Source of the DNA: Elephas maximus indicus
Lineage: Eukaryota; Chordata; Mammalia; Proboscidea; Elephantidae
Reading direction: 5' to 3'
Length of the DNA: 64,000 nucleotides
Assembly (NCBI RefSeq): GCF_024166365.1
Contig: NC_064819.1
Coordinates: forward strand, 112,574,293 to 112,638,292
Both the position numbers and the translations under genes were made by a program. Positions 34,261-44,862 of the stretch are shown piece after piece (the stretch's first letter is position 1; each line of letters starts with the position of its first letter). The notes under the pieces are model-generated. The model worked only from the letters and a program-made list of their open reading frames with translations, searched no databases and was not told where the DNA came from.

Positions 34261-34628
34261 TTTTTCTTATGTATGAAAAAATGTATCTTGTAAGAAATAA
34301 GTCCACTATAATATCAAATGCCTTAAATTTTGAAGAGTGGTTTAAAGGTCAAGATTTCTCTGGACCCTTCTAAGAATCTTAAGTCTAGTAATCCTTGAAT
34401 TCTTTTTGCCCTTGAAACTTGAAAAAAATTCACATAAACCATATGTCAGCTCTCCCTGCCCTTTCTTCGACTCTCTCCCAGAAGGCTGGAAATGGTGACT
34501 AGATTGATGGAGTTTGAAGCTGCGTTCATTAAAGAATGGCTGCAGTGATTGTGACTATTAAATTCCTTCAAAAACAAACATTTATTATGTGTGTGTAGCA
34601 ATTGGGGGTGAGATAAATAGACAGCCTC
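34261..34628. other. unassigned sequence between LINEs
   Basis: No exon and no named repeat. It ends at the direct repeat that marks the next RTE. Confidence 0.4.
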
Positions 34629-34640
34629 TAAATAAATATG

Positions 34641-37600
34641 TTTTTGTTGTTAGGTGCCATTGAGTCAGTTCCGACTCATAGCAACCCTATGTACAACAGA
34701 ATGAAACACTGCTCATTCCTGCACCATCCTCACCATCATCGTTATGCTTGAGCCCATTGTTGCAACCACTGTGTCAATCCATCTTCTTAAGGGTCTTCCT
34801 CTTTTTCGATGACCCTCTGCTTTACCAAGCATTATGTCCTTCTCCAGTGACTGATCCCTACTGAGAACATGTCCAAAGTATGTAAGATGCAGTCACGCCA
34901 TCCTTGCTTCTAAAGATCAATCTGGTTATACTTCTACCAAGACAGATTTGCTTGTTCTTTTGGCAGTCCATGGTATATTCAATGTTCTTCGCCACAATTC
35001 AAAGGTATCAATTCTTCATTCTTCCTTATTCATTATCCAGCTTGCCCATGCATATGAGCTGATTGAAAACACCATGGCTTGAGTCAGGAGCACCTTAGTC
35101 TTCAAGGTGACATCTTTGCTTTTTAACACTTTGAAGAGGTCTTTTGCAGCAGATTTGCCCAATGCAATGCATTTTTTGATTTCTCGACTGCTGTATCCAT
35201 GGGTGTTAATATTAGCCCAAGTAAAATGAAATCCTTGACAACTTCAATCCTTTCTCCGTTGATCAGTCTGTTGCTTATTGGTCCAGTTGTGTGGATTTTT
35301 GTTTTCTTTATGTTCAGGTGTAATCCATACTGAAGCCTGTAGTCTTTGATCTTCATCATTAATTGCTTCAAATCCTCTTCAATTTCAGCAAGCAAGTTTG
35401 TGTCATCTGCATAATGCAGGTTGTTAATTAGTCTTTCTCCAATCCTGAGGCCGTGTTCTTCTTCATATAGTCCGGCTTCTTGGATTATTTGCTGAGCAGA
35501 TTAAATAAATACGGTGAAAGGATATAACCCTGACCCACACCTTTCCTGACTTGTTCTGTTTGAATGCCTGCCTCTTGATCTATGTACAGGCTCCTCATAA
35601 ACACAATTAAGTGTTCTGGAATTCCCAATCTTTGCGATGCTATCCATAATTTGTTATGATCCACACAGTTGAATGCTTTTGCGTAGTCAATAAAACATAG
35701 GTAAACATCTTTCTGGTATTCTCTGCTTTCAGCCAGGATCAATCAGACATCAGCAAGGATACCCTGGTTCCGCATCCTCTTCTGAACTGGGCTTGAATTT
35801 CTGGCAGTTCCCTGTAGATGTACTGCTGTGACCACTTTTGAATGATCTTCAGCAAAATTTTACTTGTGTGTAATATTAATGATATTGTTTGATAATTTCC
35901 ACATTCAGTTGGATCATCTTTCTTGGGAATAGGCATAAATATGGATCTCTTCCAGTCAGTTGACCAGGTAGCTGTCTTCCACATTTCTTGGCATAGGCCA
36001 GTGAGCATTTCCAGTGCTGCATCTGTTTGTTGAAACATCTCAGTTGGTATTCTGTCAATTCCCAGGGCCTTGTTTTTTCCCCAATGCCTTCAGAGCAGCT
36101 TAGACTTCTTCCTTTGTACCACTGGTCAGTACCATTGGTTCCTGATCATATGCTACCCCCTGAAATGGTTGAATGTCAACTAATTCTTTTTGGTGTGGTG
36201 ACTCTGCCTATTCCATCCATCTGTTCTTGATGCTTCGTGTGTTGTTTAATATTAATATTTTCTCTGTACAATCCTTCAATACTGTAACTTGAGGTTTGAA
36301 TTTTTTCTTCAGTTCTTTCAGTTTGAGAAATACCGAGCATGTTCTTCCCGTTTGGTTTTCTACCTCCAGGTCTTTGTAAATGTCATTAGAATACTTTACT
36401 TTGTGTTCTCAAGCCAACCTTTGAAATCTTCTGTTCAGGTTTTTCACTTCATCATCATTTTTTCCTTTTGCTTTAGCTACTCGATGTTCAAAAACAATTT
36501 CAGAGTCTCTTCTGACATCCATCTTGGCCTTTTCTTTCTTTCCTGTCTTTTTAATGACCTCTTGGTTTCTTCATGTCTGATGTCCTTGCACGACTCTTCT
36601 GGTCTTCTGTCATTAGTATTCAATGCATCAAGTATATTCTTAAGATGGTCTCTAAATTCAGGTGTGATATACTCAAGGTCATATTTTGGCTCTAGTGGAC
36701 TTGTTCTAATTTTCTTCAGCTTCGACTTGAACTTGCATATAAGCAGTTGATGGTTTGTTCTACATTGGCCCCTGGCCTCATTTTGACTGATGATACTGAG
36801 CTTTTCCATTGTGTCTTTCCACAAGTGTAGTCAATTTGATTCCTGTGTATTTCATCTGGTGAGGTCCAAGTGTATAATTGCCGTTTATATTGTTGATAAA
36901 AGGTATTTGAAATGAAGTTGTTGGTCTTGCAAAATTCTATCATGCGATCTCTGGCATCATTTCTATCACCAAGACTATATTTTCCAACTACCAATCCTTT
37001 TTGTTTCCAGCTTTTGCATTCCAATCTCTAGTAATTATCAATGCATCTTGATTGCATGTCTGATCAATTTCAGACTGCAGAAGTTGGTAAAAATCTTCGA
37101 TTTCTTCACCTTTGGCCTTAGTGGTTGGTGCATAAATTTGAATAATAGTTGTATTAACTGGTCTTCCTTGTAGGCTTATGGATATTATCCTGTTACTGAC
37201 AGCGCTGTACTTCTGGATAGATCTTGAAATGTTCTTTTTGATGATGAGTGCAACACCATTCTTCTTCAAGTTTTCATTCCATATGATTGGCCTATTCAAA
37301 ATGGCCAGAACTGGTCCATTTCAACTGACTAATGCCTAATATCTTGATGTTTATGTATTCCATTTCATTTTTGACTATTTCCAATTTTCCTAGATTAATA
37401 CTTCTTACATTCCATGTTCCATTTATTATTGGATGTTTGCAGCTGTTTCTTTTCATTTTGAGTTGTGCCACATCAGCAAATGAAGGTCCTGAAAGCTTGA
37501 CACCATCCACATCATTAAAGTCAACTTTATTTTGAGGAGGCTGCTCTTCCCCAGACATCTTTTGAGAGTCTTCCAACCTGAGGGGCTCATGTTCTGGCAC

Positions 37601-37827
37601 TACATGGGAATATGTTCTGCTGCTATTCATAATGTTTTCACTGGCTAATTCTTTTGAAGTAGACTAGCAGGTCCTTCTTCCTAGTCTGTCTTAATCTGGA
37701 AGCTCAGCTGAAACCTGCCTGCTATGAGTGACAGTGCTGGTATTTGAATACCGGTGGCATAGCTTCCAGCATCACAGCAACACGCAAGCTCACCCAGTAA
37801 GACAAACTGACAGACACATGAGGGAAA
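34641..37827 (-). mobile_element. near-full-length RTE LINE (RTE1_LA-type)
   Basis: A 3.19 kb antisense RTE flanked by a perfect direct repeat TAAATAAATATGT (34629-34641 and 37828-37840; the final T is shared at the left border). On the - strand it has a 5' leader (about 37650-37827), then an endonuclease region (37630-36988: GTWNVRSIN, ITRDWNAKAG), a basic linker, the reverse transcriptase (36038-35485, including CFIDYAKAFNCVDHNK) and a C-terminal block to about 34900, then a gttgttagg-type tail. The coding region is split over at least seven frames with stops, so it is inactive. Confidence 0.92.
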
Positions 37828-37840
37828 TAAATAAATATGT

Positions 37841-38455
37841 AGGTGGCCATAAATTGAGATAAATTACTTGAAGGGAGCAAACAGGGAGCAGTGGAAATAG
37901 ATGAGATATTCTAGGTAAAGAGAGAAGAGAGGAGGGGGAGGAGAAGGAGAAGCTGAGAGTGAAGGGGAGGGAGAAAAAAGGATTTAGGAAACTCCAACAC
38001 TTAGAATCTGGTAGAGAAGAGACCAAAGAGGAATAAGGAAAGTGAAGAACACATAAATTTAAGAAAGGCAGGTGTTATAAGAAAGGCAACAGTGGTCAAC
38101 TAAATTAGGTGCTGCTGAGAGAACAAACTAGATGAGAGTTAATATAAATTTGTTAACATGGAGATCATCGGTGACCTTTATAACATAGGTTGGGCAAACC
38201 TATTGGACTGGTTATGAGTCACTTTACGGAGCATGACTTCATGGTCATTTTATAAATGATCATTTTCTAAAACCTGGTTTTGTAAAGAGGATGAAACCTC
38301 GACTGAGAGAACTGTTAGGTTAGGAAGTGCAGATAGCCTATGTGGACAGTTCTCAGGCAAAGTTTAGCTAGGAGGGAGGACAGGGAAATGAGGAAGAGGC
38401 AGTAGGAGGATGAAGGACCAAGGAGGACTTTTGTTTCATTTTGCTTTGTTTCATT
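37841..38455. other. unassigned purine-rich intergenic sequence
   Basis: Contains a GA-rich stretch (37915-37980). No exon or named repeat is seen. Confidence 0.4.
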
Positions 38456-39283
38456 GTTATTAGGTGCCATTGAGTCAGTTCTGACTCATAGCGACCCTAT
38501 GTACAACAGGATGAAACACTGCCCCGTCCTACACAATCCTCAGAATCCTTGTATTAGTTGAGCCCATTGTTGCAGCCACTATGTCAATCCATCTTATTGA
38601 GGGTCTTCCTCTTTTTTGCGGACCCTCTACTTTACCAAGCATGATGTCTTTCTCCAAGGACAGATCCCTCCTGATAACATGTCCAAAGTATGTGAGACAT
38701 AGTCTTGCCATCCTTCCTTCTAAGGATCATTTTGGTTGTATTTCTTCCAAGACAGATTTGTTCCTTCTTTGGTGAGGATCCATGATATATATATTCAACA
38801 TTCTTCACCAGCACCACAATTCAAAGGTGTGAGTTCTTCTTTCACCTTCCTTATTCATCATCCAGCTTCAGTATGTATATGAGGCCATTGAAAACACCAT
38901 GGCTTAGGTCAGGTGCACCTTAGCCTTCAAGGTGACATCTTTGCTTTTCAACACTTTGAAGAGGTCTTTTGCAGTAGATTTGCCCAATGCAACGCGTGTT
39001 TTGATTTCTTGACCGCTGTTTTCATGCCTGTTGATTGTGGATCCAAGTAAAATGAAATCCTTGACAACGTCAATCTTTTCTGTTTATCATGATGTTGTTT
39101 ATTGGTCCAGTTGTGAGGATTTTTGTTTTCTTTATGTTGAGGTGTAATCCATATTGAGGACTGTGTTCTTTGATCTTCATCAGTAAGTGCTTCATGTCTT
39201 CTTCACTTTCAGCAAGCAAGGTTGTGTCATTTGTGTATGTGAGCTGTTAATGAATCTTTCTCCAATCTTGATGCCCCATTCGA
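38456..39283 (-). mobile_element. RTE LINE 3' part
   Basis: From the reversed tail (ttgttattaggtgccattga) through the C-terminal coding block to atcttgatgccccattc, where it stops abruptly at a SINE fragment. It probably belongs to the same RTE as 39391-39750. Confidence 0.88.
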
Positions 39284-39390
39284 ATCTACCAGGTGCTCTT
39301 TTGAAACCCTATGGGGCAGTTCTAGACTCTGTCCTACAGGGTTGCTATGAGTTGGAATCTATTCGACCAAAATGGGTTCCTTTTTTTGTA
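39284..39390 (+). mobile_element. AfroSINE fragment at an RTE deletion junction
   Basis: The copy starts in mid-element at gaatctaccaggtgctc and continues to the tail (gttgctatgagttggaatc, aatgggttcc). The tRNA-like head is missing. Confidence 0.8.
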
Positions 39391-39750
39391 TCATTTAACA
39401 TTTTCCCTATAGAATTCTTCAATATTGCAACTTGGAGCTTGAATTTTTCTTTCACTTCTTTCAGCTTGAGAAATGTTGAGTGTGTTCTTCCCTTTTGGTT
39501 TTCTATCTGCAGCTCTTTGCACATGTCATTATAATACTTTGTCTTCTCGAGCCTCCCTTTGAAATGTTCTCTTCAGCTCTTTTACTTCATCATTTCTTTC
39601 TTTTGCTTTAGCTACTCGGTGTTCAAGAGCAAGTTTCAGAGTCTCTTCTGACACCCATTTTGGTCTTTTATTTCCTTCCTGTCTTTTTAATGACCTTTTG
39701 TTTTGTTTATGTACAATGTCCTTGATGTCATTCCACAACTTGTCTGGTCT
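39391..39750 (-). mobile_element. RTE LINE middle part (linker region)
   Basis: Corresponds to 36245-36620 of the near-full-length RTE. The reverse-strand frame includes KRSLKRQEGNKRPKWVSEE, the basic linker before the reverse transcriptase. About 800 bases that should separate it from 38456-39283 are absent. Confidence 0.8.
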
Positions 39751-40240
39751 GCAGTCATTGCTTTGTTTTAAGATGGAAGCTACTTGAGTATATTTATATG
39801 TTAATGGGAACGATCCAATATGGAGGGAGATACTGAACGTGCAGGAAATAGAAAATCTAAAACAGAAAGTCTGAAGAGATGAGACAGAGCTCCTGTGAAG
39901 GAACTAGTTTTGACAGGAAGGTGAACACTTTAACATGACAGAAAAGAAGGAAGAGAAAGTGAGCATACAATCTGGAGGGGGGTTAATGCAGGTGGGTTTT
40001 GGGTTTGGAAGTGAGAAGCTGAGGGAGTTCTTATCTGATGGCTTTCTGTTTTCTCTGTAAAGTGTGAGGTAAGGGTGATAACTTGAAGACTAGGGAGAAT
40101 GTGAATCAGTGGTTTGAAGAGAGCAATGAGTGCCATTAGTTGTCCAGAAGAGCAGAAAACAAGCCTGTTGTGAATCAGAGCAGGGTTGCCCAACTGCTGG
40201 AGGAGCTGTAGAATTTTGGATTTATTATTTTAAAGTGAAA
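39751..40240. other. unassigned sequence
   Basis: No recognised repeat or exon. Confidence 0.4.
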
Positions 40241-40445
40241 CTGCCATGTTTTTCCAATTCTAAGATGCACAATTTTTAACCTTTGAATTTGGGATACATC
40301 CTATAAGACTTGCTTGCATTGTTTCATTGTTGGCAGCCTTTCTTTTCTTATCCATTGCTGTTGAGTTGATTTCTTTCTTAATGGTCCATAAAATAATGTT
40401 GCACCTTAAAATTGATGGCATCTTAGAGTCAATGAAATATGGTAG
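40241..40445. mobile_element. short element with terminal inverted repeats (DNA-transposon-like)
   Basis: The left end ctgccatgtttttccaattc then taagatgca mirrors the right end (reverse complement ctaccatatttcattgactc then taagatgcc) over about 28 bases. The 205-bp body carries no frame. I found no clear target duplication and cannot name the family. Confidence 0.4.
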
Positions 40446-40839
40446 ATGACTCCATTCTGTGATTTTATCCCTGCCAGGTTCAGATGCCTTTGTACAGATG
40501 TAGAGAAGGCATTTCTTTCAGGGTTGGCTTTTAAAGATAAGATGCAGTAGATAACGCCTTGACAATAGCTGTCAGTCACAAAGCGGCATATTTGGGCCCA
40601 CCTGAGAATAATATAACTACAACGTGACTGCCTCTTGTGTTGATTAACTCCACATTACTGGAAGAATTCCATCTGGAAGTTTCATCTACAAGGCCAGTGT
40701 CTAAGATCCTTTGCCAGGTTAAGACTCTATCATAAATTTCTGTTAAAAGCTTAACTATCTTGAGACAACTATTCGGAATTCCTTCACCAAGCTTCCCAAG
40801 ATTGAATGCTTAGGACTTGTATCCTAAGTGGAGGGGTGG

Positions 40840-41042
40840 TTATTGGAGAAGGGGTTCGGAGGATTCAGCTGCTAACTGAATTGTCAGCTGTTTGAATCTA
40901 CCAGTGGTTCCTTGGGCAAAAAGACCCGAAGATCTGCCCCCAAAAGGATTACAGCCAAGGAAACCCTACGGGGCATTTCTACTTCGTCCTATAGGGCCAC
41001 AATGAGTCAGAATCAACTAGATGGCACACAACAACAACAACA
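40840..41042 (+). mobile_element. AfroSINE long variant with RTE-like (AAC)n tail
   Basis: Middle gatctgcccccaaaaggatt and acagccaaggaaacc, end gatggcacacaacaacaaca. The tail is the same type as the RTE tail at 33945-33970. Confidence 0.85.
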
Positions 41043-41184
41043 TGTCAAGCAGCCTGTTGATTTTTGAGTGAACAAAAATAAAGAAAATCTGAGTCTCAGA
41101 CTTTAAGGGCTAACAGTCTACTAACAGAGAAAGAAAAAACAAACAAAAAAACTCCAGAAAATTGTCACTTTGGGTATACATTCA

Positions 41185-41480
41185 TACAATCACTCGTTTG
41201 ACACATATTTATTGAACTCCTGCTCAGGGCCAGGCGCTGTTCTAAGCGCTGAGTATATTACCATAACCATTGCTGTTGAGTCGATTTCAACTCATAGTGA
41301 CCCTATAGGACAGAGCAGAACTGCCCCATAGGGTTTCCAAAGAGCTCCTGGTGGATTCAAACTGCCAACTTTTTGGTTAGCAACTGTAGCTCTTAACCAC
41401 TATGCCATCAGGGTTTCCACTGAGTATATAGCAGTGATAAAACCTACAAGGTCCCTTATAGTCCTTACCTTCGGGTGGGG
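41185..41480 (-). repeat. old L2-like repeat split by an AfroSINE
   Basis: Left atacattcatacaatcac, tattgaactcctgctcaggg and ccaggcgctgttctaagcgc; right agcagtgataaaacctacaa and ggtcccttatagtccttacc. Same ancient family as 1120-1280. Orientation is assigned by analogy and is uncertain. Confidence 0.5.
41259..41419 (-). mobile_element. AfroSINE with target-site duplication
   Basis: Flanked by CTGAGTATAT (41249-41258 and 41420-41429). A complete reverse-orientation short-type copy. Confidence 0.93.
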
Positions 41481-41959
41481 TGAGACAGAAAATTAACTAA
41501 TAAACATATCAATAAGCATGATAACTTTGACTAGTGATATAACGTGAGGAAAGTAAGTAAAATGTTGTAGAGAATTTTTGGGAGATTGGATGTTAGGAGT
41601 ATCAGTTAAGCAACTTTTGGCTACAAGTAACAATGGTGTAAGACCTAGGGCATTTATTATTAATTTAAAAAGCACAGAGGTTATGGGTACAAGAGTACTT
41701 TCAGCAATTCAGCAGTCTCATCAAGGACCAAGGTGTTTTCCAACCTTCTATTCCCCCATTCTTAACATATTGGGTTTTTTTCCTAAGGTTTTTTGCCTCA
41801 TGGCTGCAAAATGGCTGCCACAGATGCAGATATTACATCCTCTCATCGTTTCCAAAGCCAGAAGGGAAAAAGAGGGATTCTTTTTTCTAGTGTAGCTCTC
41901 TCATTTAATCAGAAAAAATCCTTCCTAGAAGTTTCCTCAGCACCTAACAGACTCCCCAA

Positions 41960-41972
41960 CCCCCCCCCCCCC
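41960..41972 (+). repeat. C-run
   Basis: A run of about 13 cytosines. Confidence 0.9.
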
Positions 41973-42104
41973 AAATTCATGGAATAGAACTGGTCACCTG
42001 CCTACCCCTAGTTCAGTGGCTTGCAAGGAGGACCTGAATTGCAGCGATTGATTCAGAACACTCGTCAGTCTTCAAATCTGGGTTCTTTTGACAAGAAAGA
42101 AGGT

Positions 42105-42700
42105 AGAATGGCTGTTGGGTAGGGAAATAATGACTGCCACATCATGGAATGCTTCTCTGAGGAGATGGCAGTTGTACTGAAACCTAAATGATAAGGTAGC
42201 ACCAGTCTTGTGTACCATGTACTGTGGTAGGGCAAACAGGGGGGGTTGGCAAGGATAGTTGGTCTGACATAGAAGGAGATGCTTGAGAGCAAAAATGAGT
42301 CATCCAGGTAAAGCCATGGGTGGAGATGGGAGGAGGCCTTTCTGACTGCAGCAAAGGCCAGTACAAAGGAAAATGGATGTGAGCCAGTTTGTATGACCGG
42401 AGCAAGATGAACGAGATAGGGTAGGTCACAGCCTTGGTGGAGATGACTCCAGAGGGGAAGATTCAGACTCTAACATTGCAAGATAAGTGATAAAGTAAAT
42501 GCATGCAAAAGGAATTGCTCTCAGTTCCACATGGGGCTTTGAAAGAAACTTCCTCAAGGAAGAGAGAGTAGGGCTGAATCCTGACTGATGACAAGGAAGT
42601 AGCCAATGAACAGAAGGGGGAAGGATGTCTTAGGCATAGGGCATAGCATGTGCGAAGCCTTGGGACATGAAACAACATGATGAAAACATTCAATAAGGCA
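42105..42700 (+). repeat. ancient mammalian repeat remnants
   Basis: Two blocks, aatgcttctctgaggagatg (about 42148) and catagcatgtgcgaagcctt (about 42643) with nearby gggcatagc, fit a well-known old repeat that reads gcttctctgagg...gtgcaaaggcc. They are heavily decayed, and I cannot assign a family. Confidence 0.35.
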
Positions 42701-42720
42701 TTCCAAAAAAAAAAAAAAAA

Positions 42721-42768
42721 AAGTCCGTTGCAGTCAAGTCTATTCTGACTCAGGGTATAAAGTGTGAG
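42721..42768 (-). mobile_element. AfroSINE fragment
   Basis: Only ccgttgcagtcaagtctatt and ctgactcaggg remain, after an A-run (42705-42722). Confidence 0.55.
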
Positions 42769-42769
42769 T

Positions 42770-42976
42770 CAAAGTCCTTGGTGGTTCAAATGGTTAACGT
42801 TCTCAACTGCTAACGTTGGTGGTTTGAGTCCACCCAGAGGTGCCTTGGAAGAAAGGCCTGGTGATCTACTTTGGAAAAACTGGCCATTGGAAACCTTGTG
42901 GAGCACAGTTCTACTCTGAGACACACAGGGTTGCCATGAGTTAGAACCAACTCGACAGCAACTGATTTGGTTTTGG
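42770..42976 (+). mobile_element. AfroSINE, long variant
   Basis: Head aaagtccttggtggttcaaa, middle gaaaggcctggtgatctact, then agttctactctgagacacac, and tail actgatttggttttgg. Confidence 0.9.
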
Positions 42977-43204
42977 AATGTGCAATTCAGAGAGCTACTG
43001 GTGGTGAGGCAGGAGCTGGCTCAGGGGCTCTACTGTGTTTAATTTAAGCCAGTGCCTGCTTTTGAAGAAGCAGGAAGTCCTAGCTCAGGTAGTAATGACC
43101 AAGTTGGTGTCCAATGAGGGACTAGCCTGGATGATCTCCATGAACATTTCTTTTACATTTCTGATCTCTTGTTGATGCTCAATAAAAGTTTGCTGAAAAA
43201 ATGA

Positions 43205-43500
43205 ACTACAAACAAGCTTCATTTTTTTTTTTTTTTTGCTGTCAAAACTTTACTTATCAGTATAAACTGGATGTGTTCTTCAAGGCCTGATCTGGCCCTA
43301 CATGCTCCATGAAGTGAACCCTGAACAGTCCGGCCTCCAGCAACCCCTCCCTGCTCTGGATTTACTGCTTCAGCACTTAACAAGGAAGGCCCTGTATGTT
43401 TTTCACATTTATGTGTCTTCCCCTCCTAACTAGACTCTGAGCTCTGAGAGGGCAAGGGCTATATTTTATGTAATCTATATATTCACCCACCACCCAACTG
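43205..43500 (+). repeat. L2 3'-end relic
   Basis: The order ttcaaggcctgatctggccc, tgctctggatttactgcttc, ctaactagactctgagctct and gagggcaagggctatatttt matches L2. Confidence 0.6.
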
Positions 43501-43526
43501 TCAGTTTTTTGTACTGTAGTGGTTTG

Positions 43527-43877
43527 TGTGTTGCTATGAAGCTGAAAGCTATACCACTAGTCAGGTCAATACCAGCAGGGTCACCCATGGTGGACAGGTT
43601 TCAGCAGAGCTTCCAGACTAAGACAGAATAGGAAGAAACTCCTGGAGATCTACCTCCAAAAATTAGCAATGACAACCCTATAGATCACAAAAGAAAATAT
43701 TCTGATATAGTGCTGGACGCTGAGCCCCCTAGGTTAGAAGACACTCAAAATACACAGCGGCCACAACAATGGACTTGAGCGTATTGATGACATGAAGATG
43801 GCACAGAACCAGGCAACATTTCATTGCGTTGTGCATGAGATTGCAATGAGTTGGAGCCAACTTGATGGTAACTAACA
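43527..43877 (+). mobile_element. internally deleted RTE (nonautonomous)
   Basis: The left part matches the RTE leader in sense orientation (gttgctatgaagctgaaagc, caggtttcagcagagcttcc; compare 37640-37790 reversed). The right part is the RTE 3' end (gcggccacaacaatggactt, gcgttgtgcatgagattgc) with an actaacaacaacaa tail. The whole coding region is missing. Confidence 0.75.
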
Positions 43878-44337
43878 ACAACAAAATACCCACTGACATA
43901 TGGCATACACTAAGCATATGGTATATATACATGAAATGTTGCTGAATTTTCTCATCCTACGGATGCGCTTGAGTGGATTTCATGACAGGAGTCTTCAGGT
44001 CTGAAGGGGACTCTCAAACCCAGAGTTAGCTGCTATGGACTTCCCCATCCTGCCTCAGTCAGTCCCTAGAAGATCCAGGGGGGTCCAGTTAACAGCACAA
44101 GGGTGAGGGAGTGCTAGGATTAAAAATAAGAGTGCTTCTCATTATGTTACAAGGACTTCTTAGTGAGGATTTTGAAAAGTGCCACACCCTGTGGTTTTTG
44201 AAACATGGGATGGGGCACCTATAAAGTCCTTGAATACTAAAAAAAAAAAAAAAGGAAAAAGAAAAGATTTTTGTGTGTTTCAAAGTTAGAAAGATACATC
44301 ATTGACCATGCTGCCTTCCAGGAACCTTGATTCTTAT

Positions 44338-44862
44338 ATCAGTTAGCATAGGCTAGGTTATGCTGAGGTAACAAGTAGCTCCTCAATCTCAGTGACTAAG
44401 AACAATAAAGATTAATCTCTTGATTATGCCTATCATGGGTCACCAGGGGCCTCTGCTTATCACAGGGATTCAGGGAGTCAGGCTGATGGAGTTGCTACCA
44501 TTTTGAATTGTGGCCACCATGGCAGAACTAAGGAGCTTTGGTAGCACAATCGTTAAGTACTCGGCTGCTAACCAAAAGGTCTGAAGTTCGAACCTACCAG
44601 TCACTCCGTGGGATAAAAGACCTGGCTATCTGCTCTGTGAAGATTACAGCCTAGGAAAACCTATGGGACAATTGTACTCTGTCATATAGGGTCATTAAGA
44701 ATGGGAAATGACTCAATGACACACAGAAAAATGGGCAGAACTACTTGCAAGGTCCCACCCATCACAAGGAGGTTAAGACTTATAATCCTACCTTGTACCT
44801 GGAAGTGGGATCACCAGAAACAATTGATGAACCATACTACCATAATCCTAGTGACCAAAAAG
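44338..44862 (-). mobile_element. old LTR-like repeat, probably MaLR, split by an AfroSINE
   Basis: Left tatgctgaggtaacaagtag, aatctcagtgactaagaaca and caggctgatggagttgctac; right cttgcaaggtcccacccatc and aatcctaccttgtacctgga. The layout resembles a reverse-strand ancient LTR. Family is uncertain. Confidence 0.45.
44531..44733 (+). mobile_element. AfroSINE with target-site duplication
   Basis: The 10-bp repeat GGCAGAACTA flanks it (44521-44530 and 44734-44743). Long-type copy: aggagctttggtagcacaat, gacctggctatctgctctgt, tagggtcattaag. Confidence 0.93.

Noticed and set aside
36289..36750. 153-codon + strand frame
   Set aside because: It is the reverse of RTE coding sequence in the - strand element 34641-37827, so it is a shadow frame.
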